A DNA stretch of 10,790 bases. It comes from Actinomycetes bacterium. GTDB lineage: Bacteria > Actinomycetota > Actinomycetes > S36-B12. This document shows positions 1 through 6,164 of this stretch, in pieces; position 1 is the first letter of the stretch; each line of letters starts with the position of its first letter. The stretch spans positions 1 to 10,790 of the forward strand of contig JAUHZW010000054.1 of the NCBI GenBank assembly GCA_030425745.1, given 5' to 3'. A program made the translations under genes and the position numbers. The notes beneath the pieces were generated by a model. The model searched no databases and was not told where the DNA came from. It saw nothing but the letters and a program-made list of their open reading frames with translations.

Positions 1-1689
1 CTGCGCCGTGAGAGTGGCATTGACATTGGCGATGCCGATGGCTGTGAGGGGAGTGGCGGCACTCGTGCCGACCACAGGGGTCCATGGAAACAGCGCCGGG
101 TCGCAGGGCACGGAGCACGACTGCGCGATCTGGCCGGCTGCCACGTAGGCCGCAGGGATGTCGCTCCCGGTCACGGCGTACGAGATGGTGTTCCCGCTCA
201 CCGCTGTGATGGAGAAACTGCCGTTGAGTCCGGTGAAGGGACTGGGAAGGAGGCTGACGGTCACCGTCTCTCCGACGCTGAATGCATGGGCTTGAGGCAC
301 CGTCAGGGTCGCTGTGTTGCTCGTCAGCGCGGCTCCTTGGACACCCACGCCCGGATTCGCGATCGCGTACGCGGGCCATCCGGCGAGTGCTGCGAGATCA
401 GGCATCATCCGTTGGGCAGGCTGGCTCGGGTAGCTGGCGGTGGCGGCGGCGCTTTGGTAGGCGGGCATCGCGTACACCGTGCTGATGCCACCGCCCGTGG
501 CCTCACCTCCTGATGCCGGGTAGTCCGGCAGATTCGCGCAGTTGCTGTTCGGGTTGGAGTCCCACCACACTCGGTTGCTCAGGCTGCTACCGGGCGCGTA
601 GGTCACATTGAGCCCACTGGCGAGAGACTGGGTCTGGGTGTCCCACTGCGTTCCGCCGACGGCGAGGGCATCGGGATGGATGGCGAGAAACTGTGGGGTG
701 AGTCCGCCGAAGTCGACGCTGGCGACCGCGGAGACCGTGTCGGTCTGGTCAGGGGCGACGATGGCGACGGTGAAGGTGGTTGCGCTGGGTGTCGTCAGGA
801 CGCGGTACATCCCGTCATAGGCCGGCGAGAGAGCCCCGAGGAACACCTGCTGTCCAGCGGTGAAGCCATGTGCGCTCGAGGTGGTCATCGTGGCGATGTT
901 TGACGTGACCTGGATCCCGGTGACAGGCACGGTCGTGCCATCGCCAGTGAACGTTGCCCCTGCGGCCGTGATGCAGCCGCCGGACCCTTCGTCTCCTGCA
1001 GAGACGGCGATGATCACCCCGTTGGCCGTGAGCTGGTCCATCACCGAGTCCACGTCCGATCGCTCCGCACTGGATACCGTGTCCTCCACCCCGCCATAGC
1101 TGATGGAAGCGATGCATCCGCCGGATGGGAAACCCGCTCCCTTGCTGGCGGTTCGCAGACCTGTCCATGGGTCACCGTCAAACTGCAGTCCGCAGGCCTC
1201 GGCGATGTTGACGAGCAGCCCGTACCACTGACCGCCGGGGGAGGCCGCCGGGGAGTTGACCAGGGTGACGGTGGCGTTCGCCGGGAGAGCGCTGCCAATC
1301 ACTGTGAAGTCCAGGGTGGATTCCAGGCCCACTGTCGAAGCTCCCGCCGCGCCGTTGCTGTTGGCGTGCGTGGTGACGGACAGGGGGTCGAGGCCGCATT
1401 GTTCGAGGAGGTCGTTGACGGCGTCCATGTTCGGCTGTTGGTCGAACTCGCCGACCACGATCCGCTGGGCCGCGGGGGTCCCGCTCGGTGTCAGGGGAAG
1501 GCCGACCGATGCCCGCCATTGCTGGGGAGCCAGGCCTCCGGTGCCCAGACCTGCCACAACTGGTGTGCAGGCCGCCGACGGGTAGGCAGGTGCGGCGAAA
1601 GAGGTGTCCGCGGTGGCGCTGGATGCGGTGATCAGGCTGAGGGGAAGGGCGCAGCACAGTGCGGCAACCGCGTGGCGGAAACGCGTCAT
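1..1689 (-). CDS. Secreted S53 (sedolisin/kumamolisin-like) serine peptidase with two inserted beta domains; C-terminus beyond the window
   Basis: The product is an exported endopeptidase of family S53, with a Ser-Glu-Asp catalytic set. From ATG 1689 the frame stays open for 563 codons to the window edge. Residues 1-27 form a Sec signal peptide with a likely cut after SATA. Motifs match kumamolisin in order: Glu123 and Asp127 in ESTLD, SISYGG near 196-201, oxyanion Asp233 in SAGDEGS, VGGTQW at 344-349, TGGGIS at 398-403, MPDL at 429-432, and catalytic Ser543 in VGTSAATP. Glu81 in VGEF matches kumamolisin Glu32, but Tyr198 replaces its Trp129 partner. The usual propeptide of roughly 190 residues is absent. 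Two related inserts lie near residues 255-326 and 448-523. Eight cysteines follow the signal peptide, and a VKOR gene lies directly upstream. Third-position GC is about 79% over 100 hand-counted codons, against about 90% in a PPDK sample, which may hint at transfer. The C-terminal calcium site is not visible. Confidence 0.88.
   Translation of the reverse strand, partial: MTRFRHAVAALCCALPLSLITASSATADTSFAAPAYPSAACTPVVAGLGTGGLAPQQWRASVGLPLTPSGTPAAQRIVVGEFDQQPNMDAVNDLLEQCGLDPLSVTTHANSNGAAGASTVGLESTLDFTVIGSALPANATVTLVNSPAASPGGQWYGLLVNIAEACGLQFDGDPWTGLRTASKGAGFPSGGCIASISYGGVEDTVSSAERSDVDSVMDQLTANGVIIAVSAGDEGSGGCITAAGATFTGDGTTVPVTGIQVTSNIATMTTSSAHGFTAGQQVFLGALSPAYDGMYRVLTTPSATTFTVAIVAPDQTDTVSAVASVDFGGLTPQFLAIHPDALAVGGTQWDTQTQSLASGLNVTYAPGSSLSNRVWWDSNPNSNCANLPDYPASGGEATGGGISTVYAMPAYQSAAATASYPSQPAQRMMPDLAALAGWPAYAIANPGVGVQGAALTSNTATLTVPQAHAFSVGETVTVSLLPSPFTGLNGSFSITAVSGNTISYAVTGSDIPAAYVAAGQIAQSCSVPCDPALFPWTPVVGTSAATPLTAIGIANVNATLTAQ
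121..348 (-). repeat. Second inserted beta-rich domain of the S53 peptidase
   Basis: This encodes about residues 448-523, between the MPDL...WPAYAI segment and the catalytic Ser loop VGTSAATP. Kumamolisin has a few residues there. It aligns with the first insert from TSNTATLT through AHAFSVGETV and continues with a similar strand pattern (GSFSITAVSGNTISYAV). Two cysteines in SCSVPC at residues 524-529 follow the insert and could staple its base to the catalytic loop. That last point is inference. Confidence 0.65.
712..927 (-). repeat. First inserted beta-rich domain of the S53 peptidase
   Basis: This encodes about residues 255-326, placed between the oxyanion motif SAGDEGS and the VGGTQW strand. 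Kumamolisin has only a short loop there. The segment is rich in Thr, Val, Ser and Ala. It shares TSN-x-AT, a Thr, AH-x-F and G-x-x-V with the second insert, with 11 identities in 21 aligned positions (residues 262-282 against 456-476). The pattern recalls short beta modules in bacterial surface and phage proteins, some of which databases label as E1-FCCH-like. That assignment is from memory and tentative. Confidence 0.65.
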
Positions 1690-1713
1690 GCGGCAACGGT
1701 AGGGGTCAGTGAT

Positions 1714-1719
1714 CCTCCT
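1714..1719 (-). promoter_or_regulatory. AGGAGG Shine-Dalgarno-like element, oddly far from the peptidase start
   Basis: A perfect AGGAGG lies in the 49-nt gap between the VKOR stop and the peptidase ATG at 1689. The spacer is 24 nt, much longer than the usual 5-10 nt. The only in-frame starts nearer or upstream are GTG 1734 and TTG 1731, which lie before the element and would put eight or more polar residues and a Cys before the signal peptide. Either the spacer RNA folds, or the site is coincidental. Confidence 0.4.
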
Positions 1720-1738
1720 GCCGGCCGACAACACGCGA

Positions 1739-2389
1739 CTAGCCGCCGAACAGAACCGATCCGTACTTGATGACGATCATCCCGACGAGCACGGCGAGGA
1801 TGAGAATGACGATCAGGGTGTCGACGCCGGCACGCAGCCATGATGACACCGAACGGTAGGCGGAGGCGGAGAGCCGGATGTTTCCGTCGAGCAGGTTGAT
1901 GCGCGTCATCGAGGCGAAGACCAGGGTCGTCGTGACAGTGATGGTCAGGCACCACGGGCACAGCGCGCCGATGACGAAGTAACTCTGGAAGAACAGCCAG
2001 TAGGCGAACACGAAGCCGATCGAGTAGACGACCTGCGCGGAGATCATGAACCAGCGCGGGAATCGCACCCCGCCCAAGGCGGCGACGGACAGCGTGATGA
2101 CCACGGGCTCGGCGATCAGACCGAGAAAGGCATTGGGGAAGCCCAGCAGGCTCGCCTGCCATGCGCGGCCGACCGTGCCGCAGGACAGCACTGAGTTCAG
2201 GTCGCACCCGAGATCGGCCAGCGGGTTCTCCGCCAGGGTGAGTGCCTCGACCGACAGGACAAACGCGGCCACGAGGCCGATCAGCGCCGAGATGAGCATC
2301 TCGACGTAGGCACCGCGGTTGCGCGCCGGCCGCGGCACGTAGGGGGCGGGGCGGGGGTCGTCGGCCGCGCGGTCATCGAGCGTGGTCAT
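1739..2389 (-). CDS. Vitamin K epoxide reductase (VKOR) family thiol oxidoreductase
   Basis: This is an integral membrane quinone-linked thiol oxidase that drives disulfide formation in exported proteins, the DsbB-like role in many actinobacteria. The product has 216 residues. After a Pro-rich cytosolic N-terminus of about 29 residues come hydrophobic segments near 30-52, 88-106, 113-138, 142-160 and 189-208. The loop cysteine pair is Cys62 and Cys70 (CDLNSVLSC), and the active-site pair facing the quinone is Cys144 and Cys147 (CPWC). GFPNAFLG at 83-90 matches the conserved family loop. No thioredoxin domain is fused to it, so a separate exported thioredoxin partner is expected. The ATG at 2389 has no Shine-Dalgarno sequence but sits 7 nt after a TAGGCT element, which fits a leaderless transcript. 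The gene precedes a cysteine-rich exported peptidase on the same strand, 49 nt apart. Confidence 0.93.
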   Translation of the reverse strand: MTTLDDRAADDPRPAPYVPRPARNRGAYVEMLISALIGLVAAFVLSVEALTLAENPLADLGCDLNSVLSCGTVGRAWQASLLGFPNAFLGLIAEPVVITLSVAALGGVRFPRWFMISAQVVYSIGFVFAYWLFFQSYFVIGALCPWCLTITVTTTLVFASMTRINLLDGNIRLSASAYRSVSSWLRAGVDTLIVILILAVLVGMIVIKYGSVLFGG

Positions 2390-2509
2390 GGGCGAGAGCC
2401 TACGTCCCCACCGGAGATGCCCGGTGCGTGGCCGACGTCACAGTGATGTAAGCGTGCACATGCGGAACGCGGGTTGCAACGTGCCATGCCCCGGGTGTCG
2501 GCTGACCAC
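2390..2509. promoter_or_regulatory. Divergent intergenic region between VKOR and pyruvate phosphate dikinase
   Basis: These 120 nt must hold both divergent promoters. On the minus strand a TAGGCT -10 is plausible. On the plus strand no convincing -35/-10 pair was found; GTAAGC near 2448-2453 is the only AT-containing stretch before a possible upstream ORF at 2460. No strong palindrome was seen. Confidence 0.45.
2397..2402 (-). promoter_or_regulatory. Putative -10 element (TAGGCT) for a leaderless VKOR transcript
   Basis: On the minus strand TAGGCT fits the actinobacterial -10 pattern TAnnnT. It ends 7 nt before the VKOR ATG, the spacing expected when transcription starts at the start codon. 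No recognisable -35 was seen 16-18 nt upstream, and there is no ribosome binding site, which also fits a leaderless start. Confidence 0.45.
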
Positions 2510-2513
2510 ATGA
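2460..2513 (+). CDS. Possible 17-codon upstream ORF, cysteine-containing, overlapping the dikinase start
   Basis: ATG 2460 opens a frame encoding MRNAGCNVPCPGCRLTT that ends at TGA 2511-2513. The stop shares the ATGA with the start of pyruvate phosphate dikinase at 2510. Three of the 17 residues are Cys. The dikinase start has no close Shine-Dalgarno sequence, so coupling through this ATGA is possible. Cysteine-bearing leader ORFs that regulate genes are known in mycobacteria. This one is short enough to be chance, and its own promoter and ribosome site are not evident. Confidence 0.25.
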   Translation: MRNAGCNVPCPGCRLTT

Positions 2514-5263
2514 CGGCTACCACCACACCCACCACAGCTGTGAAGTCGGCACAGAAGCACATCTTCGACTTCTCCGAGGGCGACCGCACCATGGTCGACC
2601 TCCTGGGCGGCAAGGGCGCCAACCTTGCCGAGATGACCCGACTCGGTCTTCCCGTCCCTCCCGGCTTCACGATCACCACGGAGGCCTGTCGCTACTACCT
2701 CGAGCACGGGCACGGTCCTGAGGGCCTGCGCTCCCAGTTGGCCGAGCATGTCTCGCGCCTTGAGAGCGAGATGGGGCGCCGGCTCGGCGACCCGGAGGAC
2801 CCGCTCCTCGTCTCCGTCCGCTCCGGTGCGCGCTTCTCGATGCCCGGCATGATGGAGACCGTCCTCAACATCGGCCTGAACGATGCGAGCGTCGCCGGTC
2901 TCGCCCGCATGGCTGACGACGACCACTTCGCCTGGGACTCCTACCGGCGTCTCATCCAGATGTTCGGCAAGACCGTCCTGGAGATCGACGGCGATGAGTT
3001 CGAGGACGCTCTCGAGCAGATGAAGGAGAAGGCCGGTGTCACCACCGACATCGACCTGCCGGTCGAGTCGCTGCGGAAGCTCGTCGACGTCTACAAGTCG
3101 ATCGTGCGCGATGCCACGGGCCACGAGTTCCCCCAGGACCCGTACCAGCAGCTGGATCTGGCGATCCGTTCGGTCTTCCACTCGTGGAACACCGAGCGAG
3201 CCCGCCTCTACCGCCGGCAGGAGCGCATCCCGCACACGCTCGGCACCGCGGTCAACGTCCAGGTCATGGCCTTCGGCAACGCCGGGCCCGGATCGGGCAC
3301 GGGTGTCGCCTTCACTCGTGATCCCGGCACCGGGCACAGCGGCGTCTACGGCGACTACCTCGCCGATGCGCAGGGAGAGGACGTCGTCGCCGGCATCCGC
3401 AACACCCTTCCGCTGCAGGATCTCGAGCAGCTCGATGCCACGTCCTACCAGCAGCTCATGGACATCATGGGCAAGCTCGAACTCCACTACCGAGACCTGT
3501 GCGACATCGAGTTCACGATCGAGCGCGGCAAGCTCTGGATGCTCCAGACCCGCGTGGGCAAGCGCACGGCGGCAGCTGCGTTCCGGATCGCGGTGCAGCT
3601 CGTCGATGAGGGCGTCATCTCGATGGACGAGGCCCTCATGCGTGTCAGCGGGCACCAGCTGAGTCAGCTGATGTTCCCGCGGTTCGCGGCGGGAGCCGCG
3701 GACGGCCGCATCGCCAAGGGCATGAACGCATCCCCGGGCGCCGCCGTGGGCCGAGTGGTCTTCGACTCGCCGACGGCCGTCAAGTGGGCGGAGGGCGGCC
3801 AGGACGTCATCCTTGTGCGCCGCGAGACCAACCCGGACGACCTCGAGGGCATGATCGCGGCCACCGGCATCCTCACCAGTCGCGGCGGCAAGACCTCGCA
3901 CGCGGCCGTGGTGGCGCGCGGCATGGGCAAGACCGCCGTCTGCGGTGCGGAGTCCCTGGACGTCGACACGAAGACCCGACAGATGATCGCCCCCGACGGG
4001 TCGGTCATCAAGGAGGGTGACGTCGTCTCCATCGACGGCAGCACGGGTGACGTGTACCTCGGTGAGGTGCCCGTGGTCCCGAGCGCCGTGGTGACCTACT
4101 TCGACAGCGGGCTCGACGCGGCTCTCGACGGGGCAGACGCGGAGACCGCCGAACTGATCCGTGCGGTCGACCGCATCATGACCCGGGCCGATCAGGACCG
4201 TCGACTCCGCGTCCGCGCGAACGCCGACACCCCGGAGGACGCAGCCCGCGCCCGACGCATGGGTGCCCAGGGGATCGGGCTCCTGCGCACGGAGCACATG
4301 TTCCTCGGTGAGCGGAAGACGTACGTCGAGCGCCTCATTCTCGCCGAGAGCGATGAGGATCGGCAGGCCGCCCTCGACGCGTTGCTGCCGCTCCAGCGCA
4401 AGGACTTCATCCGCATCCTCGAGGCCATGGACGGCCTTCCGGTGACCATCCGCCTCATCGACCCGCCCCTCCACGAGTTCCTGCCAGACCTCACCGAACT
4501 GGCGGTCCGGGTCGCCGTTGCCGAGGCCAAGGGTGAGTCCGCGGAGGCCGACCTCCGTCTGCTGCAGGCGGTCAACCGCCTGCACGAGCAGAACCCGATG
4601 CTCGGCCTGCGCGGCGTGCGTCTCGGGCTCGTGCTCCCCGGCCTGTTCGCGCTGCAGGTGCGCGCGATCGCCGAGGCGGCGTGCTTCCGACAGCGCATGG
4701 GCGGCGATCCGCGTGCGGAGATCATGATCCCGCTCGTCGGCTCCATCCAGGAGCTCGAACTCGTGATCGACGAGGCGGCCGGAGTGCTGCAGGAGGTGGC
4801 CGACGCGAACGGCTGCACGCTGAAATTCCCGATCGGCACGATGATCGAACTGCCGCGTGCTGCTCTCACCGCCGGCCAGATCGCCGAGGCGGCGGAGTTC
4901 TTCTCCTTCGGCACCAACGACCTGACCCAGACGACGTGGGGCTTCAGCCGCGACGACGTCGAGGCCGCGTTCTTCTCCGCCTACCTGGAGAAGGGCGTCT
5001 TCGGGGTCTCGCCGTTCGAGTCCATCGACCGTGAGGGCGTCGGCGAGCTCGTGCGGATCGCGGTCAAGAAGGGTCGCGCCAAGCGCCACAACCTGCACTG
5101 CGGTGTGTGCGGTGAGCACGGCGGCGATCCGGAGTCGATCCACTTCTTCGATGAGATCGGTCTGGACTACGTGTCCTGCTCGCCGTTCCGCGTGCCGGTC
5201 GCGCGGCTGGAGGCGGGGCGTGCCGCGATCACACGGCACGTGGCGCGCAGCGACACGAGGTAG
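2510..5263 (+). CDS. ppdK: Pyruvate, phosphate dikinase
   Basis: This cytosolic enzyme reversibly converts pyruvate, ATP and phosphate to PEP, AMP and diphosphate, linking glycolysis and gluconeogenesis. The product has 917 residues, about the bacterial length. The N-terminal ATP-grasp part has GGKGANLAEM at 33-42 and a Gly-rich segment from GNAGPGSGTG at about 256. The swivelling phosphohistidine domain has GGKTSHAAVVARGMGK with catalytic His464 and Thr462, the position regulated by phosphorylation in plant enzymes. The C-terminal TIM barrel has Arg593 (LRTEHMF), metal ligands Glu780 and Asp804 at the same 24-residue spacing as Glu745 and Asp769 of the Clostridium symbiosum enzyme, and catalytic Cys867 in CGEHGGDP. 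No key residue is missing. ATG 2510 was chosen because family similarity begins soon after it; ATG 2486 and TTG 2474 are upstream alternatives. None has a good ribosome site. Two inverted repeats follow the stop. Confidence 0.96.
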   Translation: MTATTTPTTAVKSAQKHIFDFSEGDRTMVDLLGGKGANLAEMTRLGLPVPPGFTITTEACRYYLEHGHGPEGLRSQLAEHVSRLESEMGRRLGDPEDPLLVSVRSGARFSMPGMMETVLNIGLNDASVAGLARMADDDHFAWDSYRRLIQMFGKTVLEIDGDEFEDALEQMKEKAGVTTDIDLPVESLRKLVDVYKSIVRDATGHEFPQDPYQQLDLAIRSVFHSWNTERARLYRRQERIPHTLGTAVNVQVMAFGNAGPGSGTGVAFTRDPGTGHSGVYGDYLADAQGEDVVAGIRNTLPLQDLEQLDATSYQQLMDIMGKLELHYRDLCDIEFTIERGKLWMLQTRVGKRTAAAAFRIAVQLVDEGVISMDEALMRVSGHQLSQLMFPRFAAGAADGRIAKGMNASPGAAVGRVVFDSPTAVKWAEGGQDVILVRRETNPDDLEGMIAATGILTSRGGKTSHAAVVARGMGKTAVCGAESLDVDTKTRQMIAPDGSVIKEGDVVSIDGSTGDVYLGEVPVVPSAVVTYFDSGLDAALDGADAETAELIRAVDRIMTRADQDRRLRVRANADTPEDAARARRMGAQGIGLLRTEHMFLGERKTYVERLILAESDEDRQAALDALLPLQRKDFIRILEAMDGLPVTIRLIDPPLHEFLPDLTELAVRVAVAEAKGESAEADLRLLQAVNRLHEQNPMLGLRGVRLGLVLPGLFALQVRAIAEAACFRQRMGGDPRAEIMIPLVGSIQELELVIDEAAGVLQEVADANGCTLKFPIGTMIELPRAALTAGQIAEAAEFFSFGTNDLTQTTWGFSRDDVEAAFFSAYLEKGVFGVSPFESIDREGVGELVRIAVKKGRAKRHNLHCGVCGEHGGDPESIHFFDEIGLDYVSCSPFRVPVARLEAGRAAITRHVARSDTR

Positions 5264-5267
5264 GTCG

Positions 5268-5288
5268 CCGGGCCGGTGGACGGCCCGG
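5268..5288 (+). terminator. Short GC hairpin after ppdK
   Basis: CCGGGCC (5268-5274) pairs perfectly with GGCCCGG (5282-5288) around a 7-nt loop, starting 5 nt after the ppdK stop. There is no T-run, as is common for actinobacterial hairpin terminators. With the larger hairpin at 5300-5348 it probably ends or stabilises the ppdK transcript. Confidence 0.45.
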
Positions 5289-5299
5289 GCCACAGGCTG

Positions 5300-5348
5300 C
5301 CGATGCGGGTCGGAGGACATCGTGGTGGGTGCCTCCGCCCCGCATCGG
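5300..5348 (+). terminator. Long 16-bp inverted repeat between ppdK and the DUF218 gene
   Basis: CCGATGCGGG (5300-5309) pairs with CCCGCATCGG (5339-5348). After one T/C mismatch, CGGAGG (5311-5316) pairs with CCTCCG (5332-5337), leaving a 15-nt loop. It is the strongest dyad in the window. With no T-run it is a probable hairpin terminator or 3'-end stabiliser of ppdK. A cis-regulatory leader of the next gene is the alternative. Confidence 0.6.
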
Positions 5349-5475
5349 TTCCGGACGCGTGGTGTCGCACCGTGAGAAGACGCGGTGGCCGTGTGACGAT
5401 GACCGGGTGAGTGCCCCACCGTCGTCTTCCCCGGGGCGCGGTGCATCTCGGAGCCTGTCCGAGGGCGTCCGGCGG

Positions 5476-6102
5476 ATGTCCGGAGCCGAGCCCGGGGCGC
5501 GTCGTGGCTCCGTCGTGAGAGCAGCGGTGATCACCGGAGTCCTGGGCGTCCTCCTGCTGCTGCCGGTGGGGGCGGCCGCGCAGATCGTGCTCAGCGGCAG
5601 CGTCGATGACCGCACACAGACCCAGTCCATCGTGGTGCTCGAACCGGGGCAGTACTGGGGCAATGCCCGTCCGGTCCTGCGGGCCCGCCTCGAGCACGCG
5701 GCTCAGCTCTACCGGGAAGGAGTCGCGCCCGTCGTCATCGTCACCGGGCCGCAGCGTCGTGCCGGGCTCGAGCGGAGGGTCCTGCTCGAGAACGGGGTGC
5801 CCGAGTCGGACATCGTCTCCTTCGACACCGGCACCGACACCGTGGGCACGCTTCGGGTCATCGCCGGCGTCATGCGGGACCTCGGCTGGTCATCAGCGAC
5901 GGTCGTGACCGATCCGGCGCACGCTGCGCGGGCCGGCGCGACGGCAGGTGAGCTGGGCATCGATGCCCATCTCTCCCCGACCGGCGAGGGCCCGGGCGCC
6001 GCTCTGACCTCCGAGTACGTGGGCCGTGAGGTCGCGGCCCTGCTCCGCCATCACGTGCTCACGCGCTGGTCGCTCCAGCCCGTCGTGACGGCGTCGTCCT
6101 GA
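5476..6102 (+). CDS. Membrane-anchored DUF218 (YdcF/SanA-like) protein
   Basis: The family has a Rossmann-like fold and is linked, without a settled reaction, to cell-envelope functions. The 208-residue product has a short basic N-terminus and one membrane segment at about 13-40, then a single extracytosolic domain. It shows SIVVLEPGQY near 51-60, the helix RARLEHAAQLYREG near 69-82, VVIVTGPQ near 86-93, ENGVPESDI at 105-113, DTVGTL at 121-126, and VTDPAHAARA at 144-153, matching the family's VTs-x-xHxxRa motif. The usual acidic residue after the I-x-x position reads Phe116, and the usual Asn before Thr reads Asp121, so catalytic competence is uncertain. ATG 5476 gives a compact leader and a weak GAGG 11 nt upstream. 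GTG 5407 would add 23 residues without a ribosome site. It lies 50 nt before the TlpA gene. Confidence 0.8.
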   Translation: MSGAEPGARRGSVVRAAVITGVLGVLLLLPVGAAAQIVLSGSVDDRTQTQSIVVLEPGQYWGNARPVLRARLEHAAQLYREGVAPVVIVTGPQRRAGLERRVLLENGVPESDIVSFDTGTDTVGTLRVIAGVMRDLGWSSATVVTDPAHAARAGATAGELGIDAHLSPTGEGPGAALTSEYVGREVAALLRHHVLTRWSLQPVVTASS

Positions 6103-6120
6103 TCGCCGGGGCGACGACGG

Positions 6121-6134
6121 GCCGCGCTGGCGGC
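6121..6134 (+). terminator. Weak GC hairpin after the DUF218 gene
   Basis: GCCGC (6121-6125) and GCGGC (6130-6134) form a 5-bp stem with a GCTG loop, 18 nt after the DUF218 stop and directly before the CCCCCGGGGG palindrome. There is no T-run. It may end the upstream transcript or be part of the tlpA control region. Confidence 0.3.
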
Positions 6135-6164
6135 ATACCCCCGGGGGTTACCATGAATGGTATG
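6135..6164 (+). promoter_or_regulatory. Overlapping dyads at the tlpA start; CsoR-family-like operator candidate
   Basis: Three inverted repeats share these bases: a perfect ACCCCCGGGGGT (6137-6148), TACCAT-GA-ATGGTA (6149-6162) across the ATG, and CATACC (6134-6139) with GGTATG (6159-6164). TACCCCCGGGGGTTA resembles operators of CsoR-family copper or persulfide repressors, which often read TACCC followed by GGGTA. GGGGG at 6143-6147 also serves as the ribosome site, 5 nt before ATG 6153, so a bound protein or a folded RNA here would block translation. No regulator gene is in the window. Confidence 0.4.

Noticed and set aside
1178..1696. 172-codon minus-strand frame overlapping the peptidase
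   Set aside because: It lies out of frame with the S53 motifs and is Arg/Pro/His-rich; the true frame has a signal peptide and catalytic residues.
1690..1734. Extending the S53 peptidase to GTG 1734, which would leave a 4-nt gap to VKOR
   Set aside because: It would place 15 polar residues with a Cys before a normal signal peptide and would put the AGGAGG inside the gene; ATG 1689 is simpler.
1686..2207. 173-codon minus-strand frame overlapping VKOR in another frame
   Set aside because: Arg-rich product without motifs, while the VKOR frame has all catalytic cysteines.
2438..5446. A 1002-codon open frame on the minus strand opposite ppdK
   Set aside because: It mirrors a conserved gene in GC-rich DNA, its protein is Arg/His/Asp/Val-rich without family motifs, and long antisense frames are expected when sense third positions are G or C.
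5329..5475. Starting the DUF218 protein at GTG 5329 or GTG 5407
   Set aside because: GTG 5329 falls inside the long hairpin; neither start has a ribosome site, and the added residues are disordered with no family similarity.
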